From contig OZ024747.1 of assembly GCA_964016885.1 (NCBI GenBank), positions 2,857,360-2,921,359 on the forward strand: 64,000 bases of DNA, written 5' to 3'. The stretch is from Eledone cirrhosa. Taxonomy: Eukaryota; Mollusca; Cephalopoda; Octopoda; Eledonidae. Each line of letters starts with the position of its first letter. Position 1 is the first letter of the stretch. This document shows positions 32,191-43,162 of this stretch, in pieces. A program made the position numbers and the translations under genes. The notes beneath the pieces are model-generated. The model was not told where the DNA came from, ran no database searches, and saw only the letters and a program-made list of their open reading frames with translations.

Positions 32191-32193
<3 letters not shown>
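31990..32193 (+). repeat. Dispersed repeat with hammerhead-like core, ending in (TA)n
   Basis: 'cctatgagtttccttgagcc' followed after 'aatcctct' by 'gtgaaacgcgtcgatacagg'. These boxes resemble the CUGAUGAG and GAAAC cores of a hammerhead ribozyme, but the first lacks a G. A (TA)n tract of about 55 bp follows at 32194-32250. Confidence 0.45.

Positions 32194-32250
<57 letters not shown>
32194..32250. repeat. (TA)n microsatellite
   Basis: About 28 TA units. Confidence 0.95.
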
Positions 32251-32253
<3 letters not shown>

Positions 32254-32430
32254 CATATACATAAACTAGACAGAGCCATAGATATATATATATACAGTGC
32301 CTTTAATCTTATAGTCTTGTTTCATTGATATTTTGTGTGGTTGATTGATGCTGATTGGGAGAGGAAATACTGTAAATATTTTATCAAATGATTCTATGGA
32401 CGTACTTTCTTGTATATATATATATATATA

Positions 32431-32562
32431 AGTAGTAACACAACAGTTAGACCATTTGTTCTCGGTATGGTGAACTAACTGTTGTGCTACTACTTCTACC
32501 AAACTCGTCCCATGGACTGAGTGCTCTACCACTATAGATATTACCCTCCAGTGTTCTACCTT
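32431..32562 (+). mobile_element. TA-flanked repeat FB-B, copy 2, with 5' hairpin
   Basis: 'agtagtaacacaacagttag' at 32431 pairs with 'ctaactgttgtgctactact' ending near 32494. The rest ('catggactgagtgctctacc' onward) matches 27678-27830. (TA)n at both ends. Confidence 0.85.
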
Positions 32563-33098
32563 TATATATATATATATATATATATATAAATATATTGAGG
32601 AATTTGAATTTGTATATAGGTATATAGACACTGTAGGCAATAGATAAGGAAGGAAAGATATAGCATTTCAGATTTTAGAATGATTATCAATGAACTGAAA
32701 GTGTTTTTCTTCATATTCACCACAACATATTAAATATTTAATTTTTATTTTATATCTTGTATAATAATGCTGCCTTATATTTTGATATAATGTTAGTTTA
32801 TATATTATAAACAAAGCATTTTGTCACATGCACTTTATCATAAAGTTATTCAACTAATTTATATCTGTTAAACATGCTATGATAACAATTTATGTATTTT
32901 GATCAAACTTGTTTCCTTATTTAATGATTAAGCTGAATTTTCCTCTGTCAGTTAAATCAAATAACTAACATAGTTCAAAGGCATAACTCTCGTTTTATGA
33001 AATCATTATATCAATTAATTTTCCTTTTTCATTTCTAAAATTTCATCTCAATTTTTTTTATTGCAAAATTAGTTTCCACTAAATCTTTGTATTCATGC

Positions 33099-33333
<235 letters not shown>

Positions 33334-33334
33334 A

Positions 33335-33384
33335 GGAAAAGAGTCAGAACCCTGACAGCAGAGCTCAAGCCGTTTTGACAGCTA
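33335..33384 (+). mobile_element. FB-C hairpin element, left-arm fragment
   Basis: 'ggaaaagagtcagaaccctg' and 'gagctcaagccgttttgac' match the left arm of the 20218 copy. The right arm is absent. Inside (TA)n. Confidence 0.75.
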
Positions 33385-33399
33385 TATATGTATGTATAT

Positions 33400-34105
33400 G
33401 TATATATGAGTTTTAAAATTTATTTTGAAAAATTTCTCAACAAATTATTCTACAATATGTTTACATCGGGCAATATAAGAAATAATGTTAAAGGCCTTAA
33501 ATATTTCTATTTCATCCCAGGAGAAAATATTGTGCTATTAGTTCAAGCTTGTTACAACATTCAAACTATTTTTCATGTCACTACAAAATGTTGATTTGAT
33601 AATGTTTTTAAGAGGGACCGTATTTGAAACACATGACTCCATAAAAGCTCATCACAAAGTATTAACATACACACACATAGGTTTATATATATATATATAT
33701 ATATATAAATATATATATAGACACACAGATATCCATACATATATTTAGCATTTGATGTGGGTCTTCTATTGTTAGCATGCATCATTATATAATCTTGGTA
33801 ATTTACTTAGCTGCCTTATATATATAGCCAGCTTTTGGGGTAACCTTGACTATATACACATTTCATCAAAAGATTTCATTAAATATCATCATCATCATTG
33901 TAAACAATTATTTCTTAACAGAAAACTGTCTAAGATATTTAATTGTTTTATCAATAATGATGAAAATAAAGGATTTATGAGAGGGGTTGGTGTTCCCTAT
34001 ATTTTCAGTTGACTTATATAATCTTCCCAACCCCAACTTAATGGACTATATTATACCCCTAGTCTCTCAAACCCATTTCCATCACTATTTCTAACCAAAA
34101 ATGTA
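33400..34105. other. AT-rich DNA, no gene recognised
   Basis: Contains a short (TA)n at 33683-33706 and a 'catcatcat' run at 33886-33898. No supported coding. Confidence 0.5.
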
Positions 34106-34109
34106 TGTC

Positions 34110-34225
34110 TGTTTTATTTTATCAACTGTGGAAGAATGAAGAACAAATTTGAACTGATAAAATAGTACAAATACCTCAATGTATTTTGACCAATGCTTTA
34201 ATGATTCTACCAATCTATTTTCCTT
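34110..34225 (-). mobile_element. SINE family A, strongly degraded minus copy
   Basis: 'ttttattttatcaactgtgg', 'aacaaatttgaact' and 'ttctaccaatctattttcc' keep the family's order. Confidence 0.55.
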
Positions 34226-34589
34226 ATAATACCAATTACAATAAAGACAAGTTCTTTGATTTCCAAATCTCACAAAAATGTCTGCAATACCTTCAATATA
34301 CTCAACTAGAAAAATGCAGGAAATGAAACACAGAAAAAAATATAAAATAAAAATCTATATTGCAGTTACATTGATAAGTAAAATGTAGACAAAATAAATA
34401 AAAAAGAACTTTATCTCAAATAAAAAAGGCACAGAATACTAAACAGCTTGAACAACAGAAACCTGCAACAACAAAACTATTTACAAATGTTACATCAATT
34501 TCAAACAGTCTTTAAGTGGAGGAACTATTTACTTCATGATACATATTCCATATACAAACTCCAAAAATATTTATGCTCAGGGACAGATA

Positions 34590-34882
34590 TAATGTGGGGC
34601 AGTGGGGGCCCCATTAGCAATGAGTGTAGTAATTCATTTGTGCCCCCAGCTGGGCATTTTAGGTTTAGGATGATTAGAATTTTTAAATTTAATACCTGTA
34701 TTTTCAATTTCAATTACTTGTGCCAAGCTAACTTTAATATGTAAAATTGGGCTGTTTGTGTCTAATATTTTGTGTATGAGGGGGTCCCCCACACCCTAAC
34801 CTGAAGTGCCCTGGTCCCCTGCTCTTGACACCATGCTAGCATGGAGAATGGACGTTAAATGGGGATGATGAGGATGATGACT
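34590..34882 (+). repeat. Dispersed repeat family K with (GATG) tail
   Basis: 'gtgcccccagctgggcattt', 'tttaatacctgtattttc' and 'cttgtgccaagctaacttta' match 50236-50450 and 62768-62960. The end 'atgctagcatggagaatgga' plus GATG joins the GATG-tailed group. Confidence 0.7.
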
Positions 34883-34939
34883 GAAGCTAACCTATTGCAA
34901 AGATTAAAAATCTTACATTTGAGCCCTTTATTTCCATAC

Positions 34940-35213
34940 CTCTGTTGAATCTACACCTTTGCATGGACTTCTCCTTTCTAACAGATATTTTAATTTAACA
35001 TTAACCACTTTAAACTCACCAAATTGACCTGATTCACTTAGTGTAGCAGGTGAGAAAGATGTCATGCTTATAGGCCCTACTTTACAGATGAAGAAATCAA
35101 AAACAACAGAGCATCTTTTATTCAATGGACATCTATACTGATAGTTTAAAATGCTAATAGAATCTGAATAATCTATTACGAAAGTCCTTAGAATTTCTTT
35201 TGTTTTATTCATC
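34940..35213 (-). CDS. Candidate internal exon of an unrecognised gene
   Basis: On the minus strand an acceptor-like '...tttggccag' precedes 35213 and a good donor context 'cagag|gtatgg' follows 34940. Between them one frame is open for 91 codons, entered one base into the exon and leaving in phase 0. The translation contains TFVIDYSDSISILNYQYRCP then LNKRCSVVFDFFICKVGPIS, with three Cys and mixed polar/hydrophobic composition unlike the surrounding repeat translations. No partner exon was found, and an open frame of this length is expected a few times by chance in 64 kb of such DNA, so this is tentative. Not recognised as a known domain. Confidence 0.35.
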
Positions 35214-35930
35214 CTGGCCAAATTATCAAACTAAAGTAAAACAATATATATATTAAATGAAAATGTCTTTGGATTTTGTAAAAAGCCCACTTTATCAATC
35301 TAAATCAATTTAAACTAATTTGGCCTTTTCCAAAGCTTCTCTGGAATGTCAGAAGAAATTGTAAACTTTTCCATTCGATTTATTTGTCGATGCAAACAAA
35401 TGGATAACTTAGTATAGAAACCTAACTATTGTTAGTCAGTAAAACGAGTTGGATTTGATAGTTAAATTAATAAATGGGAGTTTTAAATTAAAGTTTTCTC
35501 TTGAAAAGTTCTAATTTATTAATTCAGATAATTTCCTTATTTAATATATATATATATATATATATATGGCGGGGGGGGGGGAGGGGTATTAGAAGTAAAA
35601 TGCATTACAAGATTTGTTCTTCTAGAAGATTGTGTTTTATTGTCAAGTCAAATCATTTCAATTTACATTATTATTTTATTTTATATTAATTTAATGATTT
35701 AACATCATTTTTATGATAATGGTAATATGACTTTTGTGATTCTGTTAATACAGATATATATACAGAAATGTCTGGAGCTAGTTGACAACTTCACAACGAT
35801 ATATGACCTGACTTATGACATATCCATATAGTGCTCGACTTATCTATCACCTAAATAAGCTGTAGCATAGGGCTACACACTCTTAAGGACCTCATTTAAA
35901 ATATATATATTTTTTTTCTATCATTTAATA
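35214..35930. other. AT-rich DNA with short (TA)n and G run
   Basis: (TA)n at 35545-35568 then a run of about 13 G near 35570-35586. Nothing else recognised. Confidence 0.55.
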
Positions 35931-35971
35931 TATATATATATATGTGCATATATATATTTGTAGTAAGGTTG

Positions 35972-36128
35972 CTTGGATGCGTCCATAGGTGTATCTGAGG
36001 AACTTGCAAATCCAGAGTCAGGTTTGATCCACAAACAGATCGCACCTCTAGCTGTCCGCCGGAGAAACATTTGTAATACGTAATAAATTGTGTTCCGATG
36101 CATCACTGATTCTTCGTTTTCCATTTTA
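35972..36128 (-). mobile_element. Foldback family FB-A, one-arm copy
   Basis: 'aatccagagtcaggtttgat', 'agctgtccgccggagaaaca' and 'gatgcatcactgattcttcg' match one arm of the 27853 copy. (TA)n lies on both sides. Confidence 0.8.
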
Positions 36129-36141
36129 TATCTATATATAT

Positions 36142-36469
36142 AGTTGTGTATAATGGTAGCTATGGTGCTTCCATAGGCGGTATGCCAAAATTAGCACTCG
36201 ATATTCAGCAGAGTAGAGTGTAGATAGTATAAAGAAAACAAAAAATCAGTGATGCATCTGGACTTAATTTATTGCGTGTTACAATTGTTTTTTTTATGAT
36301 AACACCCCAGTGATAAAATTTGCTCCAGACGAAACACCCCTATCTGAAAGAACCAGCAGAAGTAGAATCAGCCAGATCCATACAAGGACCATATCTCGAG
36401 CTACCTGCCGGCGAAACAATTGTAACATGCAATAAATTAAGATGCATCACTGATTTTTCGTTTTCTTTA

Positions 36470-36473
<4 letters not shown>
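36142..36473. mobile_element. Foldback family FB-A, two-arm copy with diverged centre
   Basis: Termini 'agtataaagaaaac' and 'gttttctttatact', inner 'aaatcagtgatgcatct' and 'agatgcatcactgattttt'. The outer segment 36142-36225 ('cttccataggcggtatgcc') is the complement of 28143-28213. The centre carries sequence not seen in the other copies. Confidence 0.85.

Positions 36474-36518
<45 letters not shown>
36474..36518. repeat. (TA)n microsatellite
   Basis: About 22 TA units directly bordering FB-A. Confidence 0.95.
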
Positions 36519-36519
<1 letters not shown>

Positions 36520-36520
<1 letters not shown>

Positions 36521-37139
36521 AACTGTTGTTTGTCAATTATATATCAACTACCTTATCAAGCTTCCCTAGAAACCAGAATTATGGAATGCTGTCATCGTTC
36601 CATTGTAATCACAATATTCATACATCCACTAATTCAAAATGAAATCAGAATTTCATTTGTATGTGTGTGTGTGTGCATATGATGTGTATATGTGTAGGTG
36701 TGGGTGTCAAATTGCAGATTATGCAGATATATATATGTTTATATAAATGTTATCATTGTGTGTACATTTTGTGCATATAAAACATATGATTAGCAGAAAT
36801 ATTTTAATGTTAGATGTATTTCCTTAAGAAATCTAAGCAGAAATGCAAATGAATTCTAGAGACAAGAAGTAAATTTTCAAAAGACATCTTAAGTTGAAAA
36901 TAGCAAAATATATCTCGAAGTTATAATGTATATTTTAAGATTTTACAACAAACTAAATTTCATTAAAACAAACAATTTTCTCTAATAAAAAGCATACCTA
37001 AATTTGAGCAATACTTGGTTGTACATTGATGGCCAAAGTAACTCAAAATAGGAAATGATAATTGACACAGTTTGAAGTAAATGATTGGAATAATGTCATA
37101 AGAGTCATTTAATAGCCACAATAAATTAGATTTGTTTAG
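36520..37139. other. AT-rich DNA, no gene recognised
   Basis: (TG)n at 36661-36675. No coding support. Confidence 0.5.
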
Positions 37140-37320
37140 TTTGAAGTTAAGGTTGTTTGATTAAGAGATTTGTTTTTACAATCACATGGTCTTTGGTTTT
37201 AGATATTATGTCACATCTTGGGTAAATGAACTCTGCCTGCACCTCAAATGGACCAATACCTTTTCTGTGAATTTAGTAGATAGAAACTACACCAAGCCCT
37301 CTGTGTGTGCATGTATAGGG

Positions 37321-37360
<40 letters not shown>
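37140..37360 (+). mobile_element. SINE family C, degraded, with (GT)n tail
   Basis: 'caatcacatggtctttggtt', 'gacc/ggaccaatacctttt' and 'gtagatagaaactac' followed by (GT)n of about 40 bp keep the family C order of the copy at 10508. Confidence 0.55.
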
Positions 37361-37361
<1 letters not shown>

Positions 37362-37363
<2 letters not shown>

Positions 37364-37507
37364 ATCCACACTGTAAATGTGGCTGGCATTAGGAAAGGCA
37401 TCCAGCCATGAAAACTAAGCCAGAAACAGTTCTGTATAGACAAGACAGTCATATGATCTGACTTGTCTCACAATGAGACAACCTGTCTAACCCAAGGACG
37501 TAAAACC

Positions 37508-37520
<13 letters not shown>
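37362..37520 (+). repeat. (GATG)-tailed dispersed repeat, tail lost
   Basis: 'ctggcattaggaaaggcatc', 'cagttctgtatagacaagac', 'acctgtctaaccca'. Confidence 0.65.

Positions 37521-37564
<44 letters not shown>
37518..37564. repeat. (TA)n microsatellite
   Basis: About 23 TA units. Confidence 0.95.
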
Positions 37565-37566
<2 letters not shown>

Positions 37567-37568
<2 letters not shown>

Positions 37569-37745
37569 ACCATCATCATCCTTTTATATCTGCTCTCCAC
37601 GCTGGTGTGTGTTGGACAGGTTGTCACAGTTTGTGACTAGATAGGTAAGAGAGACATCTTGTTCACATCTTCCATATTTGGCTTGGTTACTCTGGCTAGA
37701 TGCCCTTCAAAACAGCAATGATTTTACAGAGTGTGCTGGGTATAT
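37567..37745 (-). repeat. (GATG)-tailed dispersed repeat, minus copy
   Basis: 'catcatcc', 'ctccacgctggtgtgtgttg', 'gacatcttgttcacatcttc' and 'gatgcccttc'. With the preceding plus copy it makes an inverted pair around (TA)n. Confidence 0.65.
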
Positions 37746-38625
37746 GTTATTGTTGAGTTTAATTCAATGCCAATACATTTAGAACAACAAATAAACTGGT
37801 TATTATATCAGACAATAAGCAGATGTCCAGGAGTGTAGATTTTGTGATTGGTCTGTGAAATAAATTATGTAATACACCAAAGAACACACGAATTAATGTT
37901 TAGCTCCAGGTTAGCCATGATGGAGCAGACTTAAAGACAAGAATTAATGAATTTTGCATAAGAATATATTTCTAGCCTTAATCTAAAACAACTTCGTGAC
38001 CATAAACTCTGGAGGGAATAAACAGTTCCAACAACTAAAATATTGTGATTTCAACTTACTTGATTCTCATTCACTCAATGAGGTTTATGTTATTTTCCAT
38101 ATACACTTGTTGTCAAATCAAAGCCACCACCTAAGTTATTTTAGACAGATTTATAATGCAAAACAGTGATTTGATAATCTTTTAACATCTAATGAATCCA
38201 AGACATAAATAATTCCTCGCTCTAATAAACAATCACAGCACCATCTCATGGAATCACATTTCTATATGTGTTAGCTTTAAATATATTACTTCAACAGTTT
38301 TAGAAATACCCTATCTTCAAAAATATTAGACACACACACACACTTTAATTAAATTAGCACTAAAATAACAACAGCAACAATGAAAAACAGCATATTTCTG
38401 ATGAAAGAAACTACTTATGGTTTTCAATTAATTTTCAAAATAATCAAGAATTTTGAGAGGTTTAGTAAAATTACTAACTTTCTGATAATTAAGCCGATGT
38501 AAGGAACATAACTTAATGAAGTTTCTTACATAAAATTATGATGGAAGATTTTTAGATAAATATAAACATTTTAAAATAAGAATAGAAATAGAAGCATCAC
38601 TGTAGTATTAACTACATAATATAGT
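37746..38625. other. AT-rich DNA, no gene recognised
   Basis: I tested a possible minus-strand donor near 38058; every frame of the implied exon is closed. No other signal. Confidence 0.5.
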
Positions 38626-38630
38626 CTAAT

Positions 38631-38799
38631 AATTGTTTCTACTTTTGGGACAAGGCCAGCAATTATCCAGTGTATTACTGGTACTTTATTTTATCGACCC
38701 CCGTAAGGATGAAAGGCAAAGTTGAACTCAGAATGGAAAGGGCAGTAACTCTATGTGTCAAAGCATGACGTCCGACCCTCTACCGATACTGCCAATCCA
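38631..38799 (-). mobile_element. SINE family A with target-site duplication
   Basis: From 'attgtttctacttttgggac' to 'ccgatactgccaatcc', with an internal deletion at 'ggcaaagttgaactcag'. The flanks repeat 'agtctaataat'. Confidence 0.9.
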
Positions 38800-38864
38800 G
38801 TCTAATAATGGGACGCATAAACCCACTGGGAAAAGATGGGTGTTATGTGTACTGATATTATGGG

Positions 38865-39051
38865 CGGTGGATTGGCAGTATCGGTAGAGGGTTGGATGCC
38901 ATGTTTTGCAGCATAGAGTTATGCCCCTTTATGGTTTGAGTTCAAATCCCGCCGAGGTTAACTTTGCCTTTCATCCTTATGAGGTCGATAAAATAAAGTA
39001 CCAGTAATGCACGGGGATAATTGCTGGCTTTGTGCCAAAAGTATAAACAAA
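38865..39051 (+). mobile_element. SINE family A, full-length plus copy
   Basis: From 'gcggtggattggcagtatcg' to 'gtataaacaaata'; possible target-site duplication 'atattatg'. Confidence 0.9.
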
Positions 39052-39561
39052 TATTATGTAGTCAATGCTACGGTGATGTTTCTGTTTCTATTTCAATTCT
39101 AAAATTTTGCTCACTACATTACAAACATATTTCTTTTACTTTAAAATTATTAATTTGATATCATTGAACCAAGGCCAACTTCAGGTGGATTAGTGTCAAA
39201 TGACCTAAATAGAGATATTAGTGTTGTTGTAACTAAATATCAGAAAAGAACCTTGTGTGTTCATACTGAAAAGGTTTATTTGATATTTCTTCTGCCCTTT
39301 CACATTCTGAGTTCACATCATGCTGGAGCTTACTTGTTTAGTTCAACAGTACTATCTGGGCCCTTAGGACCTTTAACAGAGTTTAATCTGTTGCAATTAT
39401 TTTGATTATTTCCAGATTAAAAATAACATCCTTAGCCCTCCTGTCATTCTCAGAATGCCCGAAAAAAAGCTATGAATCCTGTCATTTACTCCATGACTAA
39501 ACAGTAAAACAAAATATGAAGAATAGAGAACTGGATAAAACTAGTCATAATTTTATTGTTA

Positions 39562-39632
<71 letters not shown>

Positions 39633-41489
39633 TCTCTATTATTAGAATCCAATTCCATAGATAGACTTATTCAACACAAAAACACAAAGACTTAAGATTT
39701 CAAAGCAATAATGTTTCAGAAATATGAAACCATCTTTTAAGTTATAAACTTACATGTTTAGCAGAATTGTCAGTTAAGTTGGTCATGTGTCATTGTTGAT
39801 GTGTAATTGAAGTCGGGAAAGCGATTTCCCCAAAGAATTTGTATCATATAAATAAAGACCAAAAAGGAAACAAAACTACCTTTGATATATTTATTTATAA
39901 ACATGAAATACTATGAAATGTTAACATTATGGTTGTCATGGAATACTACAAAACCATGTTATATTAAAGTTCACAGAAATGGAAGTATTTTCTTTAGAAT
40001 GTATATATTTAGGTGTTGTCATAGGAGTAAAAAGTGATATATCATACAAACTCTTTCCAGAGAGACACAGACTAAAATGTGTGAGTGCTGAGAATTCAAG
40101 AGAGTAAAGATATAATCTTGTTGGCTGGCCAGCAGTTGACCAAAATGGCCAGCCAATCTGCTGCTATCAAATTAAGAGAGAGACAGCTCTAAGTACTGTA
40201 TTTTATATGAGAAAAGTGACGTTATGCTTTTCCTGGCCACTTGCTGGAAACCACAGATATTAATATCCCAACTGTTAATGATATATAAATACATGATAGT
40301 TTCTTAAACTACCAATAACAAAGCACAATTTTACTACACGTGTTTTTGAAATTTGCTTGTTTTTTCTTCCTAAACAAAAAGATTTAACAATATTATTTTC
40401 CAAAATAAAGAAAACTTACATTACTATATTATTAAAATAAATAAATATATTTCTTGGCTGAACTTAGACATTAAAATGTTCACAAAATAAGATGTCAGTC
40501 ATTTATTGAGTAGTTAGTATCAAAACTAATAAAACAAATCTGGGTAGAATATCCAAACTTTAAAATTAATAGAGGAAACTTAAAGCTCAGAAATATCTAT
40601 AAAATTTATATTATATGCTGATAGTATTCTTATTGAATATTGTGTTGATAGCAAACTATTGTTAATGACATTGGAAGTGAAATCTTAAGGCCTATATTTC
40701 ACACAGATACATTTTGCATTTAGTTTAATTACATGAAAATATTAAATAATATTTTCAATACCCATATTTGATCACATTAAGATCTCCAATAATAATAATA
40801 ATGATAATGATGGTAGTATTGATTGGTTTTATCTCTTGGTTTATTGCCAGTTTTATTTATTTATTTTTTTGTCTGTTGATTTGTTTTTGTTTAGTTTTTT
40901 TTATGAGCCTTCACTTTCTAAGATTCTGTTTTGGCTTGATATATGATAACTAAATGTTTAATTTTCTAATACAAAAAAAAGAAAGAAAGAGAGAAAGAAA
41001 ATAAAAACAAACAAAAAGAAAAGAAGAAAAGAAAAGAAAAACAACAAAATACAATATTGGCTGCAAAACTAGTAAACATTTATAACATATACCATAAGCT
41101 GAGCGATGCCAATAAATTGGTGTCTATATATTTTTTATGTTCACTTTCTTGCCAATTTCATCTATTCTCTAACAGAAGAGTTACTGCATCAAATAGTATA
41201 CTAAATAATTTAAAGCAAATCTCATATGTCAAACTTCAGACATTTTATAGACATCTTTTACAAGCCAATTTCTAGAATCCTTTAAGAATTCATCATTTGG
41301 AACAAAATTAAAATAGGAGAAAATCTACAGTTTCAGAAATATAGATTTCAACAGACTCATTTTAAATGGTGTACTAGATAAATATTGTTATACTATTTAT
41401 TATTAATAATGGAGATTGGCTGGAATATAAATTGATAGATTTTTGGGGAGGGTATGTTTTCAGATTGTGTGTTTATAATGTTTTAATGA
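39052..41489. other. AT-rich DNA with (TC)n and A-rich tracts
   Basis: (TC)n of about 75 bp at 39565-39640; an AG-rich tract at 40970-41045. 39300-39350 ('cattctgagttcacatcat') is a decayed SINE core. No exon with good splice sites on either strand. Confidence 0.5.
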
Positions 41490-41650
41490 TTTCTTACATA
41501 GGCACAAGGCTAAAATTATTCTTTTTGATGGGGGCAGTCAGTTGCATCAACCTCAGTATTAGACTAGAGCTTATTCTATTGACCCTAGAAAGACAAAAAA
41601 CAAAATCAATCAAACAGAATGTGAATGTAGACTTTAGAGGGCTGTAACTA
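41490..41650 (-). mobile_element. SINE family A, strongly degraded
   Basis: 'tttcttacataggcacaagg' then a decayed body ('attctattgaccctagaaag'). Old copy. Confidence 0.6.
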
Positions 41651-42091
41651 GAATGTATAGTTTAGAAACAGAGCTCATAAGTTCAAAACTTGACATTGTT
41701 GCTAATATTATTATTTATTAAGTAACACTAATTGTGTACAACATATTTAGGTTCAGTCAAAATAAATGTTTTTTGTAGTATATAATATTCTTAAAACAAT
41801 TTATATGTGAATTACAATATAAACTATGTCTTTTAACTTTGCTACATCATCCATAAATTAAAACCTTTCTCCATTTCAAACAAGAATATTCTAATCTCTG
41901 ATCCCTCTACCTCTATCACATGTGTGGTCTCCAGCCCTATAAGTCCACTTGAAAATCATTTAAAAAATCATGATAGAAACCTGAAAAAAAAAAATATGAA
42001 CTTAAGAAAAAATCACATCAATGCCTCAGTGAAAAGTCAGGCTAAAACAATGATGTATAATTCTGATTTCTGTAGAAAGTAGTGTAAATAA

Positions 42092-42310
42092 TGGCTTCTA
42101 ATTTAGGCACATGGCCAACAATTTGGGGGATGGGGAAGTTGATTACATCAACCCCAGTGTGTTACTGGTACTTTATTTTATCGATCCCACAAGGATGAAA
42201 GACAAAACTAACTTTGATGGGATTTGAAATCAGAACACAAAGGGCCATAACTCTATGCCATAAAGCACGGTGTTCAAAGGTCCACTGATACTGCTAATCC
42301 ACTGTCCTAA
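42092..42310 (-). mobile_element. SINE family A, G-linker subfamily, old copy
   Basis: 'aatggcttctaatttaggca' to 'ctgatactgctaatccact'; about 15 percent diverged by eye. Confidence 0.85.
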
Positions 42311-42580
42311 ACATTGTAAATAATAAACAGAAATGTCTCTGAGACAGAACGAAATTCTGGGTGGAATAGCTAAACATTGTCAACACCTGAATTAGCTTGG
42401 TAGATTTAAATCATTAAACATGTTTATTGTACTTTTAGTTAATTTTCAAATTATTTTATATTTATAAAATTAATTTCACTGTACCACATCAAATAGTCAT
42501 AGAATGGATTTGATAAAATTATACAAATATCTTAAAATTTGATTTTTCAAATCTTGGCAAAGGGCAATAACCCAGAAACA

Positions 42581-42762
42581 ATAATTGTTTCTACTTTTGG
42601 CACAAGGCCAGCAATTATCCCAGTGCATTACTGGTACTTTATTTTATCGACCCCGTAAGGATGAACGGCAAAGTTAACCTCGGCGGGATTTGAACTCAGA
42701 ATGGCAAGGGCCGTAACTCTATGCGTCAAAGCATATCTACTGATACTGATACTGCCAACCAA
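42581..42762 (-). mobile_element. SINE family A, young minus copy
   Basis: 'attgtttctacttttggcac' to 'tactgccaacc' with a small rearrangement ('ctactgatactgatactgcc') in the head. Confidence 0.9.
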
Positions 42763-43011
42763 TAATGGTTGTTTCTCTCTATCACTGCTAGGACAAACGG
42801 GTGGCAGTGGTCATCTAAAACAGTATAATGAGGCTATTTGCTTACAAACGAATCGAATATTATTATTATTCGATATAACCCATGTATACAAAAATCTATT
42901 TTTCTAATTTATGATTTTCAAAGTGTATTTTAGAAAATTATATTTCTCTACTTCATCTGTTATATAACAAATTTTCTCTCACCTTTATTTTGTTTGATTA
43001 CGAGTCTTTAG

Positions 43012-43162
43012 GAGGCTGCAGTGACATCTGGTGTTAGTAAAGAACATGAACTCATGCTTATACCTACTGACCATTTCAATAAAATATCAACTATGTCTTC
43101 TGATAGTGACAGTGGACATGGCTGGAGTGAGAGAAATACAGTACATTATGAAACCTTACCAG
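43012..43162 (+). CDS. Penultimate exon of an unrecognised gene
   Basis: A pyrimidine-rich run ending 'cgagtctttag' precedes 43012, and the exon ends 'ttaccag|gtatgt', a near-ideal donor, at 43162/43163. Fifty codons are open in one frame only (an alternative acceptor at 43022 is possible): EAAVTSGVSKEHELMLIPTD, then HFNKISTMSSDSDSGHGWSE and RNTVHYETLP. The Ser/Asp-rich SSDSDSG stretch could be a phosphorylation-prone linker, an inference from composition only. One base is left over, which the next exon completes to a Gly codon. The stop TAG directly upstream lies in the intron. Upstream exons must lie further left or outside the window; I could not find them. Confidence 0.75.

Noticed and set aside
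39185..39272. Possible small plus-strand exon between 'acttcag' and 'gaaaag|gtttat'
   Set aside because: Only about 29 codons, a weak donor, and the downstream continuation merges into a decayed SINE. Not distinguishable from chance.
39565..39640. Regulatory polypyrimidine element
   Set aside because: A plain (TC)n microsatellite. It could form triplex DNA, but there is no gene nearby to support a role.
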